Positions 28,470 to 38,481 of a stretch of DNA of 64,000 nt are shown piece by piece; positions within the stretch are counted from its first letter, which is position 1; every line of letters begins with the position of its first letter. The translations under genes and the position numbers were made by a program. The notes under the pieces are model-generated. The model did no database searches. It had not been told where the DNA came from and saw only the letters and a list, made by a program, of their open reading frames with translations. This DNA comes from Pseudomonas sp. EpS/L25 (GTDB taxonomy: Bacteria; Pseudomonadota; Gammaproteobacteria; Pseudomonadales; Pseudomonadaceae), in the NCBI RefSeq assembly GCF_001512295.1, contig NZ_LNUP01000002.1:1118263-1182262 (forward strand). Reading direction: 5' to 3'.

Positions 28470-28982
28470 ATGTTGCGTAGCTATATCCGAATGCTGTTGT
28501 TCTCCCTGGCCCTGCTGGTCGGGGTTCAGGTGCCTGGGTTCATGCTCGACTACGAGCAGCGGGTGGATGCCCATCGGCTGGAGTCCGAGCAATCCCTGGG
28601 CGGCTTCCGGCGCACCGCGGACCAATACTTCGAGGGTAGTCTCGAGCGCCTGTTGGCCCACTACCAGGCCAGCGAAGACCCGGTCTTCCGCAGCGATGCC
28701 GACAGCCTCGGGATATTGATGCGCCGCAATGCCCTGTTCAACGAAGAGTGGCAGGCGTTGCAGGGGCCCTGGTACGAGAAGGCCTGGCGCATCCTGGTGC
28801 GTCCCAACCCCGAACTGCGTGACGAAACCCTGGCGCAGTACCGCTATCAGGTAGTACTCACTCCCGCCGCCATCGCCTGGGGCGTCGGCCTCGGCCTGGC
28901 TCTGGCGGTGATCATGGAAACCCTCGCCCTGTGGCTTTCGATCCTGCTCTACCCCAGGCGACCGGCGCGGCGGATTTCCTAG
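28470..28982 (+). CDS. DUF2937 family membrane protein
   Basis: The 170-residue product has one N-terminal membrane helix (YIRMLLFSLALLVGVQVPGF), a central soluble part rich in acidic and aromatic residues (about 30-125) and a C-terminal helix (AAIAWGVGLGLALAVIMETL) ending in basic residues. This layout matches DUF2937, a conserved proteobacterial family of unknown function. The middle part would face the periplasm if both ends are inside. It follows yafJ closely and may share its transcript. Confidence 0.72.
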   Translation: MLRSYIRMLLFSLALLVGVQVPGFMLDYEQRVDAHRLESEQSLGGFRRTADQYFEGSLERLLAHYQASEDPVFRSDADSLGILMRRNALFNEEWQALQGPWYEKAWRILVRPNPELRDETLAQYRYQVVLTPAAIAWGVGLGLALAVIMETLALWLSILLYPRRPARRIS

Positions 28983-29030
28983 GCCTCGGAAAAAAATTCA
29001 CGTTTTCAGGTGTTTAGCTGGAAAAAGGGC

Positions 29031-29058
29031 TTGACGCTCCGGTGCCTGTCTGTAGAAT
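29031..29058 (+). promoter_or_regulatory. Sigma-70-type promoter for tRNA-Val
   Basis: TTGACG (-35, 29031-29036) and TAGAAT (-10, 29053-29058) are spaced by 16 bases. The tRNA begins 13 bases downstream. Confidence 0.7.
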
Positions 29059-29071
29059 GCGCACCCACAGC

Positions 29072-29148
29072 AGGCACGTAGCTCAGTTGGTTAGAGCACC
29101 ACCTTGACATGGTGGGGGTCGTTGGTTCGAATCCAATCGTGCCTACCA
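29072..29148 (+). tRNA. tRNA-Val (anticodon GAC)
   Basis: A full 77-base cloverleaf with encoded CCA can be drawn. The acceptor pairs AGGCACG with CGTGCCT. The D arm holds AGCTCAGTTGGTTAGAGC, the anticodon arm reads CACCTTGACATGGTG with GAC in the loop, and the T arm holds GGTTCGAATCC. GAC reads valine codons GUC/GUU. It is a single gene with its own promoter upstream and a strong terminator 26 bases downstream. Confidence 0.97.
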
Positions 29149-29173
29149 AACAAAACCCGCACTGCTGGCGGGT

Positions 29174-29214
29174 AACGAAAAAGGGCGATCCGAAGGGGTC
29201 GCCCTTTTTCGTTT
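29174..29214 (+). terminator. Rho-independent terminator after tRNA-Val
   Basis: AAAAAGGGCGA-CC pairs with GG-TCGCCCTTTTT around a GAAG loop, with A-rich and T-rich flanks. The symmetry could let it work on both strands, including for transcripts from the yfdX side. Confidence 0.9.
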
Positions 29215-29340
29215 GCCTGTCTTACCCGAATGCCTCGGGTCCCTATCCAGGAACCGAGAGGCGATCCGGTTGGCTGGCCTCTCTCGAGGTTGGTCGGTTC
29301 TCGCCTCCGGCGTCGCCGGGAGCGCCGGAAGCTCGAGCCG

Positions 29341-30063
29341 CTACTTGGACGGGCTGGTGGTCGGGGTGACCGTCTCGGTGAAGGAGCCAACGGGCTGCAG
29401 GCCTTTGCCGTGCGGGGCGAAATTCACGTCCGTCGAGGCGAAACGTACCTCGTCCTGGGCCTGTTTGAGCGTCAGATTGGCCTCGTAGTACTTGTTGCTG
29501 CTCAATTGTTGCGCTGCCTGATCGACATCGGCGATGGTCTGCTTGAGCGGCGCCAGGGCAATGGAAGTATCGACGTTCACGTTGGCCAGGCGCAGAACTT
29601 CCGCGGCTCCTTTGGCATCACCCTGTTTGAGTTTCTGGTTGGCGTCGGCAACTGCCTTCACCTTCTGCGGGCTGGCCAAGTAATTGTCCTGGATAATGGT
29701 GTCACCCCAGATGGGTAGCCAGGCCTTTCCGGTAGTATCCATATCGGCTGTGCCCTGGCTGTCTTTGGCATTCAGGTCCTTGGCGGCCTTGATGAAAGAC
29801 GTATTGTCCGTTTGGGCGAGTTTAAGCGCATGTTGGGCTGCCTTGACTTGCTCCTCGGCCTTCTTCGGATGGCCTTGGAACAGCTCGACGCGGGCAGTGG
29901 AGATATCCGCAAAAGCCTTCTGGCCTTCGGTGGACAGGGCCTGGAAGCTGCTCAGCTCGTTCGCGGCGGGCGTTTCGGTGGCGGCGTACACTGCAGCGGA
30001 CGAGCAGGCGGCTACGATGGCGACGACCAGCATGCTCTTTGCCAGTTTGTTCTTGACGTTCAT
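29341..30063 (-). CDS. yfdX: YfdX family periplasmic protein
   Basis: The 240-residue precursor has an N-terminal signal peptide (KLAKSMLVVAIVAACSSAAV, then a VYAA cleavage region). The mature protein is helical and rich in alanine, lysine and glutamine. Its blocks resemble YfdX: FQALSTEGQKAFADISTARV, AWLPIWGDTIIQDNY, and QKLKQGDAKGAAEVLRLANV. In enterobacteria YfdX is an acid-stress-linked protein of the EvgA regulon; its role here is not established. It is transcribed leftward from a roughly 430-bp divergent region containing a long palindrome. Confidence 0.85.
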   Translation of the reverse strand: MNVKNKLAKSMLVVAIVAACSSAAVYAATETPAANELSSFQALSTEGQKAFADISTARVELFQGHPKKAEEQVKAAQHALKLAQTDNTSFIKAAKDLNAKDSQGTADMDTTGKAWLPIWGDTIIQDNYLASPQKVKAVADANQKLKQGDAKGAAEVLRLANVNVDTSIALAPLKQTIADVDQAAQQLSSNKYYEANLTLKQAQDEVRFASTDVNFAPHGKGLQPVGSFTETVTPTTSPSK

Positions 30064-30493
30064 TTGCTGCCTCCAGCGGGATATGCAATTGAAGTAAGTT
30101 TATCGCTCAGGTACCAGAACCTGGTTCTTCATGGTTGGGTTCTGTAGTGCCTGGGATCGATACTCCGCCTGGCGTCTTAAGTCTGGATTAACACTTTTGG
30201 GTAGTTTCTTGAATGCGCGCTGAACAGGTTTATTGAGGGTGTTGGTCTGCCTTATTTAATCTTGAGATTAAATAAGGCAAGTGTTCCGGGGCTAGGCATT
30301 AAGTTATAGGGTGCTTGACGCCTGGTCGAAGATTGAATGTCGTTGCGGGTGGAGGCTGCGCTGCCGGGATGTGACCTCTTGCCTCCTTCGTGGCGCCAGA
30401 CGTTTTCACGTAGACTGGCGGATGATTTTTCCGAGGCCGCCAGTTGATCCGTGACAGCGGCGCATGGCGGTCCGCAGCGACGAGGAGGGGAAG
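30064..30493. other. Divergent intergenic region yfdX / small membrane protein
   Basis: The 430 bases hold no convincing gene. The yfdX promoter should lie near its left end and that of the next gene near the right end. The one clear structure is the 30-bp palindrome annotated separately. Base composition around it is locally AT-rich. Confidence 0.6.
30249..30278. repeat. Perfect 30-bp palindrome (14-bp arms)
   Basis: GCCTTATTTAATCT and AGATTAAATAAGGC are exact inverted copies separated by two bases. There is no T-run after it on either strand, so an operator for a dimeric regulator is as likely as a terminator. It lies 185 bases ahead of yfdX and 215 ahead of the small membrane protein gene. 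Confidence 0.75.
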
Positions 30494-30775
30494 ATGTCTC
30501 AAGTGGGTGAAGGGCGGCAGATCGGCAAGGGCGGCTGCCTGGGCTTGATCCTGCTGTCGATCCTGTTCGCGGTGGTGGTGTTCGGCTCCATCATCTACGT
30601 CTATCGCCACAATGCGACGCCCACCAATCGTGCCAACGAGCAGCAGGCCATCGACCAATGCCTGGCGCGCGCCGACGCCCCGGATACCTCGCCGGCCGAT
30701 CGCCAGGCGCTGATGGAAAACTGCCAGGAAATGCAGAAGCAATTCCTCAAGAAGTATCCCGACGCCCCGCGCTGA
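30494..30775 (+). CDS. Small single-pass membrane protein, function unknown
   Basis: The 93-residue product has a short charged head, one strong membrane helix at about residues 15-37 (CLGLILLSILFAVVVFGSII), and a polar tail with two cysteines (IDQCLARADAP and LMENCQEMQKQF) that could form a disulphide in the periplasm. A GAGGAGGGG ribosome site precedes the ATG at 30494, which is why it is preferred over an in-frame ATG at 30464. It lies 206 bases ahead of thrS on the same strand. I do not recognise the family. Confidence 0.7.
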   Translation: MSQVGEGRQIGKGGCLGLILLSILFAVVVFGSIIYVYRHNATPTNRANEQQAIDQCLARADAPDTSPADRQALMENCQEMQKQFLKKYPDAPR

Positions 30776-30981
30776 TCTGCCTGGCCGCCTTCGCGCAGTT
30801 GCGCCAGGTGGCCGTTTCTGAAAGGATTTCCGTTCCAAACTTCCAGTGATCCTTTCGCGTCGCCTCGGAATGCCTTGCGGCCCTGCCACTGTGCGGCGGG
30901 ATTTCCAGCGGTGCGGCTGCTTACTGGCCAATCCCACCATGTGGCCCTTGGTATGGGTCACCACTGAGTTGAGGAGGCGCC

Positions 30982-32904
30982 ATGCCTGTCATTACTCTCC
31001 CCGACGGTAGCCAACGTCCATTCGACAAGCCCGTCACCGTAGCCGAAGTCGCCCAGTCCATCGGGGCCGGTCTCGCCAAGGCCACCATCGCCGGTCGCGT
31101 CGACGGCCAGTTGCGCGATGCCAGCGATCTCATCGAGCAGGACGCCAACCTGCAGATCATCACCGCCAAGGACGAGGACGGGCTGGAGATCATTCGCCAC
31201 TCCTGTGCCCACCTGGTGGGTCATGCGGTCAAGCAGCTGTTCCCGACCGCCAAGATGGTCATCGGTCCGGTGATCGACGAAGGTTTCTACTACGACATCG
31301 CCTTCGAGCGTCCCTTCACCCTCGACGACCTCTCGGCCATCGAGGCGCGGATGCGCGAGCTGATCGACAAGGACTACGACGTCATCAAGAAGATGACGCC
31401 GCGTGCCGAGGTCATCGAGGTGTTCAAGGCCCGGGGTGAAGACTACAAGCTGCGCCTGATCGACGACATGCCCGAGGAGCAGGCCATGGGCCTGTACTAC
31501 CACGAGGAATACGTCGACATGTGCCGGGGCCCGCACGTCCCGAACACCCGCTTCCTCAAGGCCTTCAAGCTGACCAAGCTGTCCGGCGCCTACTGGCGCG
31601 GCGACGCCAAGAACGAGCAGCTGCAGCGCATCTATGGCACTGCCTGGGCCGACAAGAAGCAGCTGGCCGCCTACATCCAGCGCATCGAGGAAGCCGAGAA
31701 GCGCGATCATCGCCGCATCGGCAAGCAGCTCGATCTCTTCCACCTGCAGGAAGAGGCACCCGGCATGGTGTTCTGGCACGCCAACGGCTGGACCGTCTAT
31801 CAGGTGCTCGAGCAGTACATGCGCAAGGTCCAGCGCGAGCATGGCTACCAGGAGATCAAGACGCCCCAGGTGGTCGACCGCATCCTCTGGGAGCGTTCCG
31901 GGCACTGGTCCAACTACGCCGAGAACATGTTCACCACGGCTTCGGAAAACCGCGACTTCGCGGTCAAGCCGATGAACTGCCCCTGCCACGTGCAGGTGTT
32001 CAACCAGGGCCTGAAGTCCTACCGCGACCTGCCGCTGCGCCTGGCCGAATTCGGTGCCTGTCACCGCAACGAGCCGTCCGGCGCCCTGCACGGCATCATG
32101 CGCGTGCGCGGCTTCACCCAGGACGATGCCCACATCTTCTGCACCGAGGAGCAGGTGGAGAAGGAAGCGGCCGACTTCATCAAGCTGACCCTGCAGGTCT
32201 ACGCCGACTTCGGTTTCACCGACGTGGCCATGAAGCTCTCGACCCGGCCCGCCAAGCGCGTTGGCTCGGAAGAACTGTGGGATCGCGCCGAGAAGGCACT
32301 GGCCGATGCCCTGAATGCCTCGGGCCTGGACTGGGAATACCAGCCGGGCGAGGGGGCCTTCTATGGGCCGAAGATCGAATTCACCCTCAAGGATTGCCTG
32401 GGTCGCAACTGGCAGTGTGGTACCCTGCAGTACGATCCCAACCTGCCGGAGCGCCTCGACGCCAGCTACGTCTCCGAAGACAACAGCCGGCAGCGCCCGG
32501 TGATGCTGCATCGCGCCATCCTCGGTTCCTTCGAGCGCTTCATCGGCATGCTCATCGAGCACTATGCCGGCCAGTTCCCGGCCTGGCTCGCGCCGACCCA
32601 GGCGGTGGTGCTCAATATCACCGACAAGCAGGCCGATTTCGCTCAGCAGGTCGTCGGCGAATTGAACGCCGAGGGCTTCCGCGCGAAGGCCGACTTGAGA
32701 AACGAGAAGATCGGCTTTAAAATCCGCGAGCATACTTTGCTCAAGGTTCCCTATCTCCTGGTTATTGGAGACCGGGAGGTTGAGACACGATCCGTTGCCG
32801 TGCGTACCCGCGAAGGCGTAGACCTGGGCTCGATGCCCGTCGAGCGTTTCCGCGAGCTGCTCACGCAAGCGGTTTCCCGGCGTGGCCGGCAAGAATCGGA
32901 GTAA
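30982..32904 (+). CDS. thrS: Threonine-tRNA ligase
   Basis: The 640-residue class II synthetase has an N-terminal TGS domain ([20 protein letters not shown]) and an editing domain with [16 protein letters not shown]. The catalytic core has motif 2 around [20 protein letters not shown]. The zinc ligands are the cysteine in [10 protein letters not shown], His in DDAHIFC and His in [10 protein letters not shown]. The C-terminal anticodon-binding domain follows from about residue 540. The ATG at 30982 has a GGAGG-type site upstream. It opens the thrS-infC-rpmI-rplT-pheST unit. All catalytic features look intact. Confidence 0.98.
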   Translation: MPVITLPDGSQRPFDKPVTVAEVAQSIGAGLAKATIAGRVDGQLRDASDLIEQDANLQIITAKDEDGLEIIRHSCAHLVGHAVKQLFPTAKMVIGPVIDEGFYYDIAFERPFTLDDLSAIEARMRELIDKDYDVIKKMTPRAEVIEVFKARGEDYKLRLIDDMPEEQAMGLYYHEEYVDMCRGPHVPNTRFLKAFKLTKLSGAYWRGDAKNEQLQRIYGTAWADKKQLAAYIQRIEEAEKRDHRRIGKQLDLFHLQEEAPGMVFWHANGWTVYQVLEQYMRKVQREHGYQEIKTPQVVDRILWERSGHWSNYAENMFTTASENRDFAVKPMNCPCHVQVFNQGLKSYRDLPLRLAEFGACHRNEPSGALHGIMRVRGFTQDDAHIFCTEEQVEKEAADFIKLTLQVYADFGFTDVAMKLSTRPAKRVGSEELWDRAEKALADALNASGLDWEYQPGEGAFYGPKIEFTLKDCLGRNWQCGTLQYDPNLPERLDASYVSEDNSRQRPVMLHRAILGSFERFIGMLIEHYAGQFPAWLAPTQAVVLNITDKQADFAQQVVGELNAEGFRAKADLRNEKIGFKIREHTLLKVPYLLVIGDREVETRSVAVRTREGVDLGSMPVERFRELLTQAVSRRGRQESE

Positions 32905-33458
32905 TCACTATCAAGCAGCGTGACATGAGACAAGACAAGCGAGCCGCACCTCGGGCACCGATCAATGAAAATATCACCGCCCGGGAAGTTCGCCTTATTG
33001 GCGCCGATGGTCAGCAAGTAGGCATCGTCTCCATCCAGGAGGCCATGCAGGCTGCCGAAGACGCCAAGCTGGATCTGGTGGAAATCACCGCCGATGCCAT
33101 ACCTCCGGTCTGTCGGATCATGGACTACGGCAAGCACGTCTTCGAGAAGAAGAAGCAAGTCGCGGCGGCGAAGAAGAACCAGAAGCAGGCTCAGGTCAAA
33201 GAAATCAAGTTTCGTCCAGGGACGGAAGAAGGGGATTACCAGGTAAAACTACGCAACCTGGTACGTTTCCTAACCGAGGGGGACAAGGCCAAGGTCTCGT
33301 TGAGATTCCGCGGCCGGGAGATGGCCCACCAGGAGCTGGGCATGGAGCTGTTGAAGCGGGTCGAAGCCGACCTCGCCGAACATGGCGCCGTTGAGCAGCA
33401 TCCTAAGATGGAAGGACGCCAACTCATCATGGTCATCGCCCCCAAGAAGAAAAAGTAA
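32904..33458 (+). CDS. infC: Translation initiation factor IF-3
   Basis: IF-3 binds the 30S subunit and checks initiator tRNA and start codon. The product has the N-domain [19 protein letters not shown], the lysine-rich linker [15 protein letters not shown], and the C-domain ending in VIAPKKKK. The start is unusual: an ATG at 32925 gives 177 residues, but homologues carry about six residues more. That points to a rare start, either ATC at 32904 (giving 184 residues, chosen to match the family) or ATC at 32910, which is better spaced from the GGAG at 32898-32901. A non-canonical start is known to underlie infC autoregulation in E. coli. Overlap with the thrS stop is one base. Confidence 0.93.
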   Translation: MTIKQRDMRQDKRAAPRAPINENITAREVRLIGADGQQVGIVSIQEAMQAAEDAKLDLVEITADAIPPVCRIMDYGKHVFEKKKQVAAAKKNQKQAQVKEIKFRPGTEEGDYQVKLRNLVRFLTEGDKAKVSLRFRGREMAHQELGMELLKRVEADLAEHGAVEQHPKMEGRQLIMVIAPKKKK

Positions 33459-33519
33459 CCACCAGGGCACTGGCAGGCCTTGCGGTTATGCGTAATCACT
33501 CAATGCGGAGTATCCGAAC

Positions 33520-33714
33520 ATGCCAAAGATGAAAACCAAAAGCGGCGCTGCGAAGCGCTTCAAGAAGACTGCTGGCGGCATCAAGCACAAGCACGCCTTC
33601 AAGAGCCACATCCTGACCAAGATGACCACCAAGCGTAAGCGTCAGCTGCGCGGTACGTCGCTGATGCATGCATCCGACGTGCAAAAGGTCGAGCGCATGC
33701 TGCGCCTTCGTTAA
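33520..33714 (+). CDS. rpmI: 50S ribosomal protein L35
   Basis: This is a 64-residue basic protein beginning [19 protein letters not shown] and ending VERMLRLR, a clear L35. GGAG lies about ten bases ahead of the ATG. It sits between infC and rplT as in most gammaproteobacteria. In E. coli its translation is repressed by L20 through the mRNA leader; whether the roughly 60-base leader here folds likewise cannot be settled by eye. Confidence 0.98.
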   Translation: MPKMKTKSGAAKRFKKTAGGIKHKHAFKSHILTKMTTKRKRQLRGTSLMHASDVQKVERMLRLR

Positions 33715-33744
33715 TCCTGGTCAAGAATCTAGAGGAAGTTACTC

Positions 33745-34101
33745 ATGGCTCGTGTTAAGCGTGGCGTCATCGCTCGTCGCCGTCACAAGAAAATCCTGAA
33801 GCTCGCCAAAGGCTACTACGGTGCCCGTTCGCGCGTCTTCCGCGTCGCTAAGCAAGCGGTAATCAAGGCAGGCCAATACGCCTACCGTGACCGTCGTCAG
33901 CGTAAGCGTCAGTTCCGCGCTCTGTGGATCGCTCGTATCAACGCTGGTGCTCGTATCAACGGTCTGTCCTACAGCCGTCTGATCGCCGGCCTGAAAAAAG
34001 CGGCCATCGAGATCGACCGTAAGGTACTGGCCGATCTGGCCGTGAACGAAAAAGCGGCGTTTGCTGCGATTGTCGAGAAAGCTAAAGCTTCGCTGGCTTA
34101 A
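33745..34101 (+). CDS. rplT: 50S ribosomal protein L20
   Basis: This 118-residue RNA-binding protein is needed early in 50S assembly and represses its own operon in E. coli. [20 protein letters not shown] at the N-terminus and [18 protein letters not shown] in the globular C-terminal part are diagnostic. It follows rpmI by 30 bases, with GAGGAAG upstream of the ATG. A hairpin lies between it and pheS. Confidence 0.98.
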   Translation: MARVKRGVIARRRHKKILKLAKGYYGARSRVFRVAKQAVIKAGQYAYRDRRQRKRQFRALWIARINAGARINGLSYSRLIAGLKKAAIEIDRKVLADLAVNEKAAFAAIVEKAKASLA

Positions 34102-34145
34102 GCCCCCCGGCAATCTCGCGTCTCCGACGCGAAGCAACGTTATCG

Positions 34146-34181
34146 ATAGGGGAAGAGCCTCATAGCTCTTCCCCTATTTTG
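34146..34181 (+). terminator. Hairpin terminator/attenuator between rplT and pheS
   Basis: ATAGGGGAAGAGC and GCTCTTCCCCTAT form a perfect 13-bp stem with a 6-base loop, followed by TTTT. It ends only about 20 bases before the pheS start, leaving room for the pheS ribosome site but none for a separate promoter. So it probably acts as a leaky terminator setting pheST levels. No phenylalanine-rich leader peptide was found ahead of it. Confidence 0.8.
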
Positions 34182-34197
34182 TATCTGGAGTCCCTAG

Positions 34198-35199
<1,002 letters not shown>

Positions 35200-35217
35200 C
35201 TGCCAGACGGGAGTCCT

Positions 35218-37596
35218 ATGAAATTCAGTGAACAATGGCTGCGTAGCTGGGTGAACCCTGCGGCTACGCACGAGGATCTGGTTGCCCGGCTGTCCATGGC
35301 CGGCCTGGAAGTGGACGGCGTCGAAGCGGCGGCCGGGAGCTTCCAGGGCGTCATCGTCGGCGAGGTGGTCTCCGTCGAGCGCCATCCCGATGCCGACAAG
35401 CTCAATGTCTGCCAGGTCAGCAACGGCCAGGAGTCCTTCCAGGTAGTCTGTGGGGCGCCCAATGTGCGCGCCGGCCTCAAGGTGCCTTTCGCCACCGTCG
35501 GCGCCATCCTGCCCGGTGACTTCACCATCAAGAAGGCCAAGCTGCGCGGCGTGGAATCCCACGGCATGCTCTGCTCGGCCAGCGAACTGCAGATCAGCGA
35601 CGATAACAGCGGCCTGCTGGAGCTGCCTGCCGCGGCTCCGGTCGGTGAGAGCATCCGCCGCTACCTGCAGCTGGACGACGCCATCATCGATGTCGACCTG
35701 ACGCCCAACCGCGGCGACTGCCTGTCCATCGCCGGTCTGGCGCGGGAAGTAGGTGCCCTGTACAACACCACCGTCGAGCCGCTGCAGGTCGAGCCGGTAG
35801 CGCCCGTGCACCAGGAGACCCGTCCGGTCGAGGTGCTGGCCCCCCAGGCCTGCCCGCGCTACCTGGGTCGTGTGGTCAGGAACGTCGACCTGTCCCGCCC
35901 GACGCCGGACTGGATGGTCGAGCGCCTGCGCCGTAGCGGCGTGCGCAGCATCGACGCCGCCGTCGACGTCACCAACTACGTGATGCTCGAACTCGGTCAG
36001 CCCATGCATGCCTTCGATCTGGACCAGATCAAGGGCGGCATCCGCGTACGCCTGGCCGATGCCGGCGAGCGCCTGGTGCTGCTGGACGGCCAGGACATCG
36101 AACTGCGCAACGACACCCTGGTGATCGCCGACCACGAACGCGCCCTGGCCATCGCCGGCGTCATGGGTGGCGAGTACAGTGGCGTGGCCACCGGTACCCG
36201 TGATCTCTTCCTGGAAAGCGCCTTCTTCGACACCATCGCCGTGGCCGGCAAGGCTCGTTCCTATGGCCTGCACACCGATTCCTCCCACCGCTTCGAGCGG
36301 GGCGTGGACTTCGAACTGGCGCGCAAGGCCATGGAGCGGGCGACCCACCTGCTGCTGGATATCGTCGGCGGCGAACCGGGCCCGGTGATCGAGGCGGTCA
36401 GTGCCGAGCACCTGCCGCAGGTCGAGCCGATCCTGCTGCGCGCCGAGCGCATCGAGCGCGTCCTGGGTCTTACCCTGGACGATGCCCAGGTCGAGCGTCT
36501 GCTCAGTGGCCTGGGTCTGGCCGTGGCGCCCCTGGAAGCCGGTCGTTGGCAGGTGGGCGTACCCAGCCATCGTTTCGACATCAGCATCGAAGTGGACCTG
36601 ATCGAAGAACTGGCGCGCCTCTATGGCTACAACCAGTTGCCGATCCGCTTCCCCCAGGCGCGCCTGGCGCCGCAGCCCCTGCCCGAGAGCAAGGGCGAGC
36701 TGAGCCAGCTGCGTCGCCTGCTGGTGGCCCGCGGTTACCAGGAAGCCATCACCTACAGCTTCATCGACGAAAAGACTTTCCGGCTGTTCGCGCCTGAGGC
36801 GCAGCCGGTGATGCTGGCCAACCCCATCTCCACCGACATGGCGGCCATGCGCTCGTCGCTATGGCCGGGTCTGGTCAAGGCCGTGCAGCACAACCTCAAT
36901 CGTCAGCAGGACCGCGTCAGGCTGTTCGAATCGGGGCTGAGATTCGTCGGCCAGCTGGACAACCTGGTGCAGGAAAACGTCCTGGCTGGCGCCGTTTGCG
37001 GTTTGCGTCTGCCGGAGAGCTGGTCGTCCGGGCGTGAGGCGGTGGACTTCTTCGACGTCAAGGCCGATGTCGAGGCGCTGCTGTTCCAGGCTGGCGCAGG
37101 TAGCGACTTCCGCTTCGTCGCGGGCGAGCACCCGGCGTTGCATCCGGGACAATCCGCGCTGATCGAGCGGGCAGGTCAGCCGGTCGGCTACCTGGGCGCC
37201 CTGCACCCGGAAGTGGCGCGCGAGTTGGACGTGGATCGTCCGCTGTTCCTCTTCGAGCTGGCCCTGGATGCCCTGACCACCGGCAGCCTGCCGCGCTTCG
37301 GCGAACTGTCGCGCTTCCCGGAAGTGCGTCGTGACCTGGCGCTGGTGGTGGACGAAACCGTAGCCGCAGGCGACCTGCTGGCCGACATCCGCGAAAACGC
37401 CGGAGAAGGCCTCAAGGAGCTGCGTCTGTTCGACGTCTACCAGGGCAAAGGTATTGATCCACATAGAAAAAGCGTCGCCATCGGCTTGACCTTGCAACAT
37501 CCATCGCGCACATTAACCGATGAAGAAGTCAACGAAACGACGCAGAAAATCCTCGTTTCTCTGGAAAGAAGGTTCAACGCCACGTTAAGGAAATAG
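35218..37596 (+). CDS. pheT: Phenylalanine-tRNA ligase beta subunit
   Basis: The 792-residue non-catalytic and editing subunit has an N-terminal OB-fold tRNA-binding domain with VERHPDADKLNVCQVSNG. The B3/B4 editing region contains VTNYVMLELGQPMHAFDLD, and the B5 domain contains SHRFDISIEVDLIEELARLYG. A catalytic-like core and a C-terminal ferredoxin-fold anticodon-binding domain (ELSRFPEVRRDLALVVDETV) complete it. The gene ends three bases before ihfA. All domains are present, so the enzyme should be functional with PheS. Confidence 0.98.
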   Translation: MKFSEQWLRSWVNPAATHEDLVARLSMAGLEVDGVEAAAGSFQGVIVGEVVSVERHPDADKLNVCQVSNGQESFQVVCGAPNVRAGLKVPFATVGAILPGDFTIKKAKLRGVESHGMLCSASELQISDDNSGLLELPAAAPVGESIRRYLQLDDAIIDVDLTPNRGDCLSIAGLAREVGALYNTTVEPLQVEPVAPVHQETRPVEVLAPQACPRYLGRVVRNVDLSRPTPDWMVERLRRSGVRSIDAAVDVTNYVMLELGQPMHAFDLDQIKGGIRVRLADAGERLVLLDGQDIELRNDTLVIADHERALAIAGVMGGEYSGVATGTRDLFLESAFFDTIAVAGKARSYGLHTDSSHRFERGVDFELARKAMERATHLLLDIVGGEPGPVIEAVSAEHLPQVEPILLRAERIERVLGLTLDDAQVERLLSGLGLAVAPLEAGRWQVGVPSHRFDISIEVDLIEELARLYGYNQLPIRFPQARLAPQPLPESKGELSQLRRLLVARGYQEAITYSFIDEKTFRLFAPEAQPVMLANPISTDMAAMRSSLWPGLVKAVQHNLNRQQDRVRLFESGLRFVGQLDNLVQENVLAGAVCGLRLPESWSSGREAVDFFDVKADVEALLFQAGAGSDFRFVAGEHPALHPGQSALIERAGQPVGYLGALHPEVARELDVDRPLFLFELALDALTTGSLPRFGELSRFPEVRRDLALVVDETVAAGDLLADIRENAGEGLKELRLFDVYQGKGIDPHRKSVAIGLTLQHPSRTLTDEEVNETTQKILVSLERRFNATLRK

Positions 37597-37599
37597 CGC

Positions 37600-37902
37600 A
37601 TGGGGGCCCTGACGAAAGCTGAGATGGCCGAACGTCTGTTTGAAGAGCTCGGTCTGAACAAACGTGAAGCCAAGGAATTGGTCGAACTGTTCTTCGAAGA
37701 AATTCGTCATGCGCTCGAAAGCAACGAGCAGGTCAAGTTGTCCGGTTTCGGCAACTTCGACCTGCGCGACAAGCGCCAGCGCCCCGGACGCAATCCCAAG
37801 ACAGGGGAGGAGATACCCATCACGGCGCGCCGTGTGGTGACCTTCCGCCCCGGGCAGAAACTGAAAGCCAGGGTCGAGGCCTATGCTGGAACCAAGTCAT
37901 AA
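37600..37902 (+). CDS. ihfA: Integration host factor subunit alpha
   Basis: This 100-residue nucleoid protein dimerises with IhfB and bends DNA by more than 160 degrees at specific sites, aiding recombination, replication and sigma-54 promoters. [20 protein letters not shown] at the N-terminus and the DNA-intercalating arm [20 protein letters not shown] are diagnostic. It directly follows pheT, as in most gammaproteobacteria, and overlaps the MerR-type gene by 20 bases. Tyrosine-recombinase elements like the one at the right of the window often need IHF. Confidence 0.98.
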   Translation: MGALTKAEMAERLFEELGLNKREAKELVELFFEEIRHALESNEQVKLSGFGNFDLRDKRQRPGRNPKTGEEIPITARRVVTFRPGQKLKARVEAYAGTKS

Positions 37903-38242
37903 CGACGAACTGCCGGTCATACCGGGCAAGCGCTACTTCACCATCGGTGAGGTGAGCGATCTCTGCCTGGTCAAGCCGCACGTGCTGCGCTACTGGGAGC
38001 AGGAATTTCCCCAGCTGAACCCGGTGAAGCGCCGCGGCAACCGGCGCTATTACCAGCGCCACGACGTGCTGATGATCCGCCAGATCCGCTCCCTGCTGTA
38101 CAACGAAGGCTTCACCATCGGCGGGGCGCGCCAGCGTCTCACCCAAGGCGACGAGACCCGCGACGAGGGTTCGCAGTACCACCAGCTCATCCGCCAGATG
38201 ATCAGCGAACTCGAAGAAGTCCTCGTCGTACTGAAAAAGTGA
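37883..38242 (+). CDS. MerR family transcriptional regulator
   Basis: This is a 119-residue protein with a MerR helix-turn-helix: [20 protein letters not shown], then [21 protein letters not shown] short C-terminal helix follows, with no ligand-binding or cysteine-rich metal domain. A MerR-like protein after ihfA and before tRNA-Pro is a conserved pseudomonad arrangement; its targets are not known. The start lies within the last 20 bases of ihfA in another frame, implying coupled translation. Confidence 0.9.
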   Translation: MLEPSHNDELPVIPGKRYFTIGEVSDLCLVKPHVLRYWEQEFPQLNPVKRRGNRRYYQRHDVLMIRQIRSLLYNEGFTIGGARQRLTQGDETRDEGSQYHQLIRQMISELEEVLVVLKK

Positions 38243-38305
38243 AAAAAAGCTTCCATTAATCAAAGTGTTGCAGTAAGATGCACGCCGTTCCCTAGGGGAA
38301 CACAG

Positions 38306-38383
<78 letters not shown>

Positions 38384-38396
38384 AAAAACTCCGAGA

Positions 38397-38429
38397 AATC
38401 CAGTCACTTAGCGGTGACTGGATTTTTTT
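38397..38429 (+). terminator. Rho-independent terminator after tRNA-Pro
   Basis: AATCCAGTCAC and GTGACTGGATT form an 11-bp stem with a 6-base loop, followed by a run of T. Confidence 0.93.
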
Positions 38430-38458
38430 ATGCCTGATAGTTTTCGCGATCTTTCAAA

Positions 38459-38481
38459 TTTTGCCCCACTTTTTGCCCCAC
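38459..38481. repeat. Two tandem copies of TTTTGCCCCAC
   Basis: Exact 11-base copies start at 38459 and 38471 (12-base period), 76 bases past the tRNA-Pro 3' end. Short direct repeats beside a tRNA can be arm-type binding sites for a tyrosine integrase, so this could be the scar of an old element; that is inference. Confidence 0.45.
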
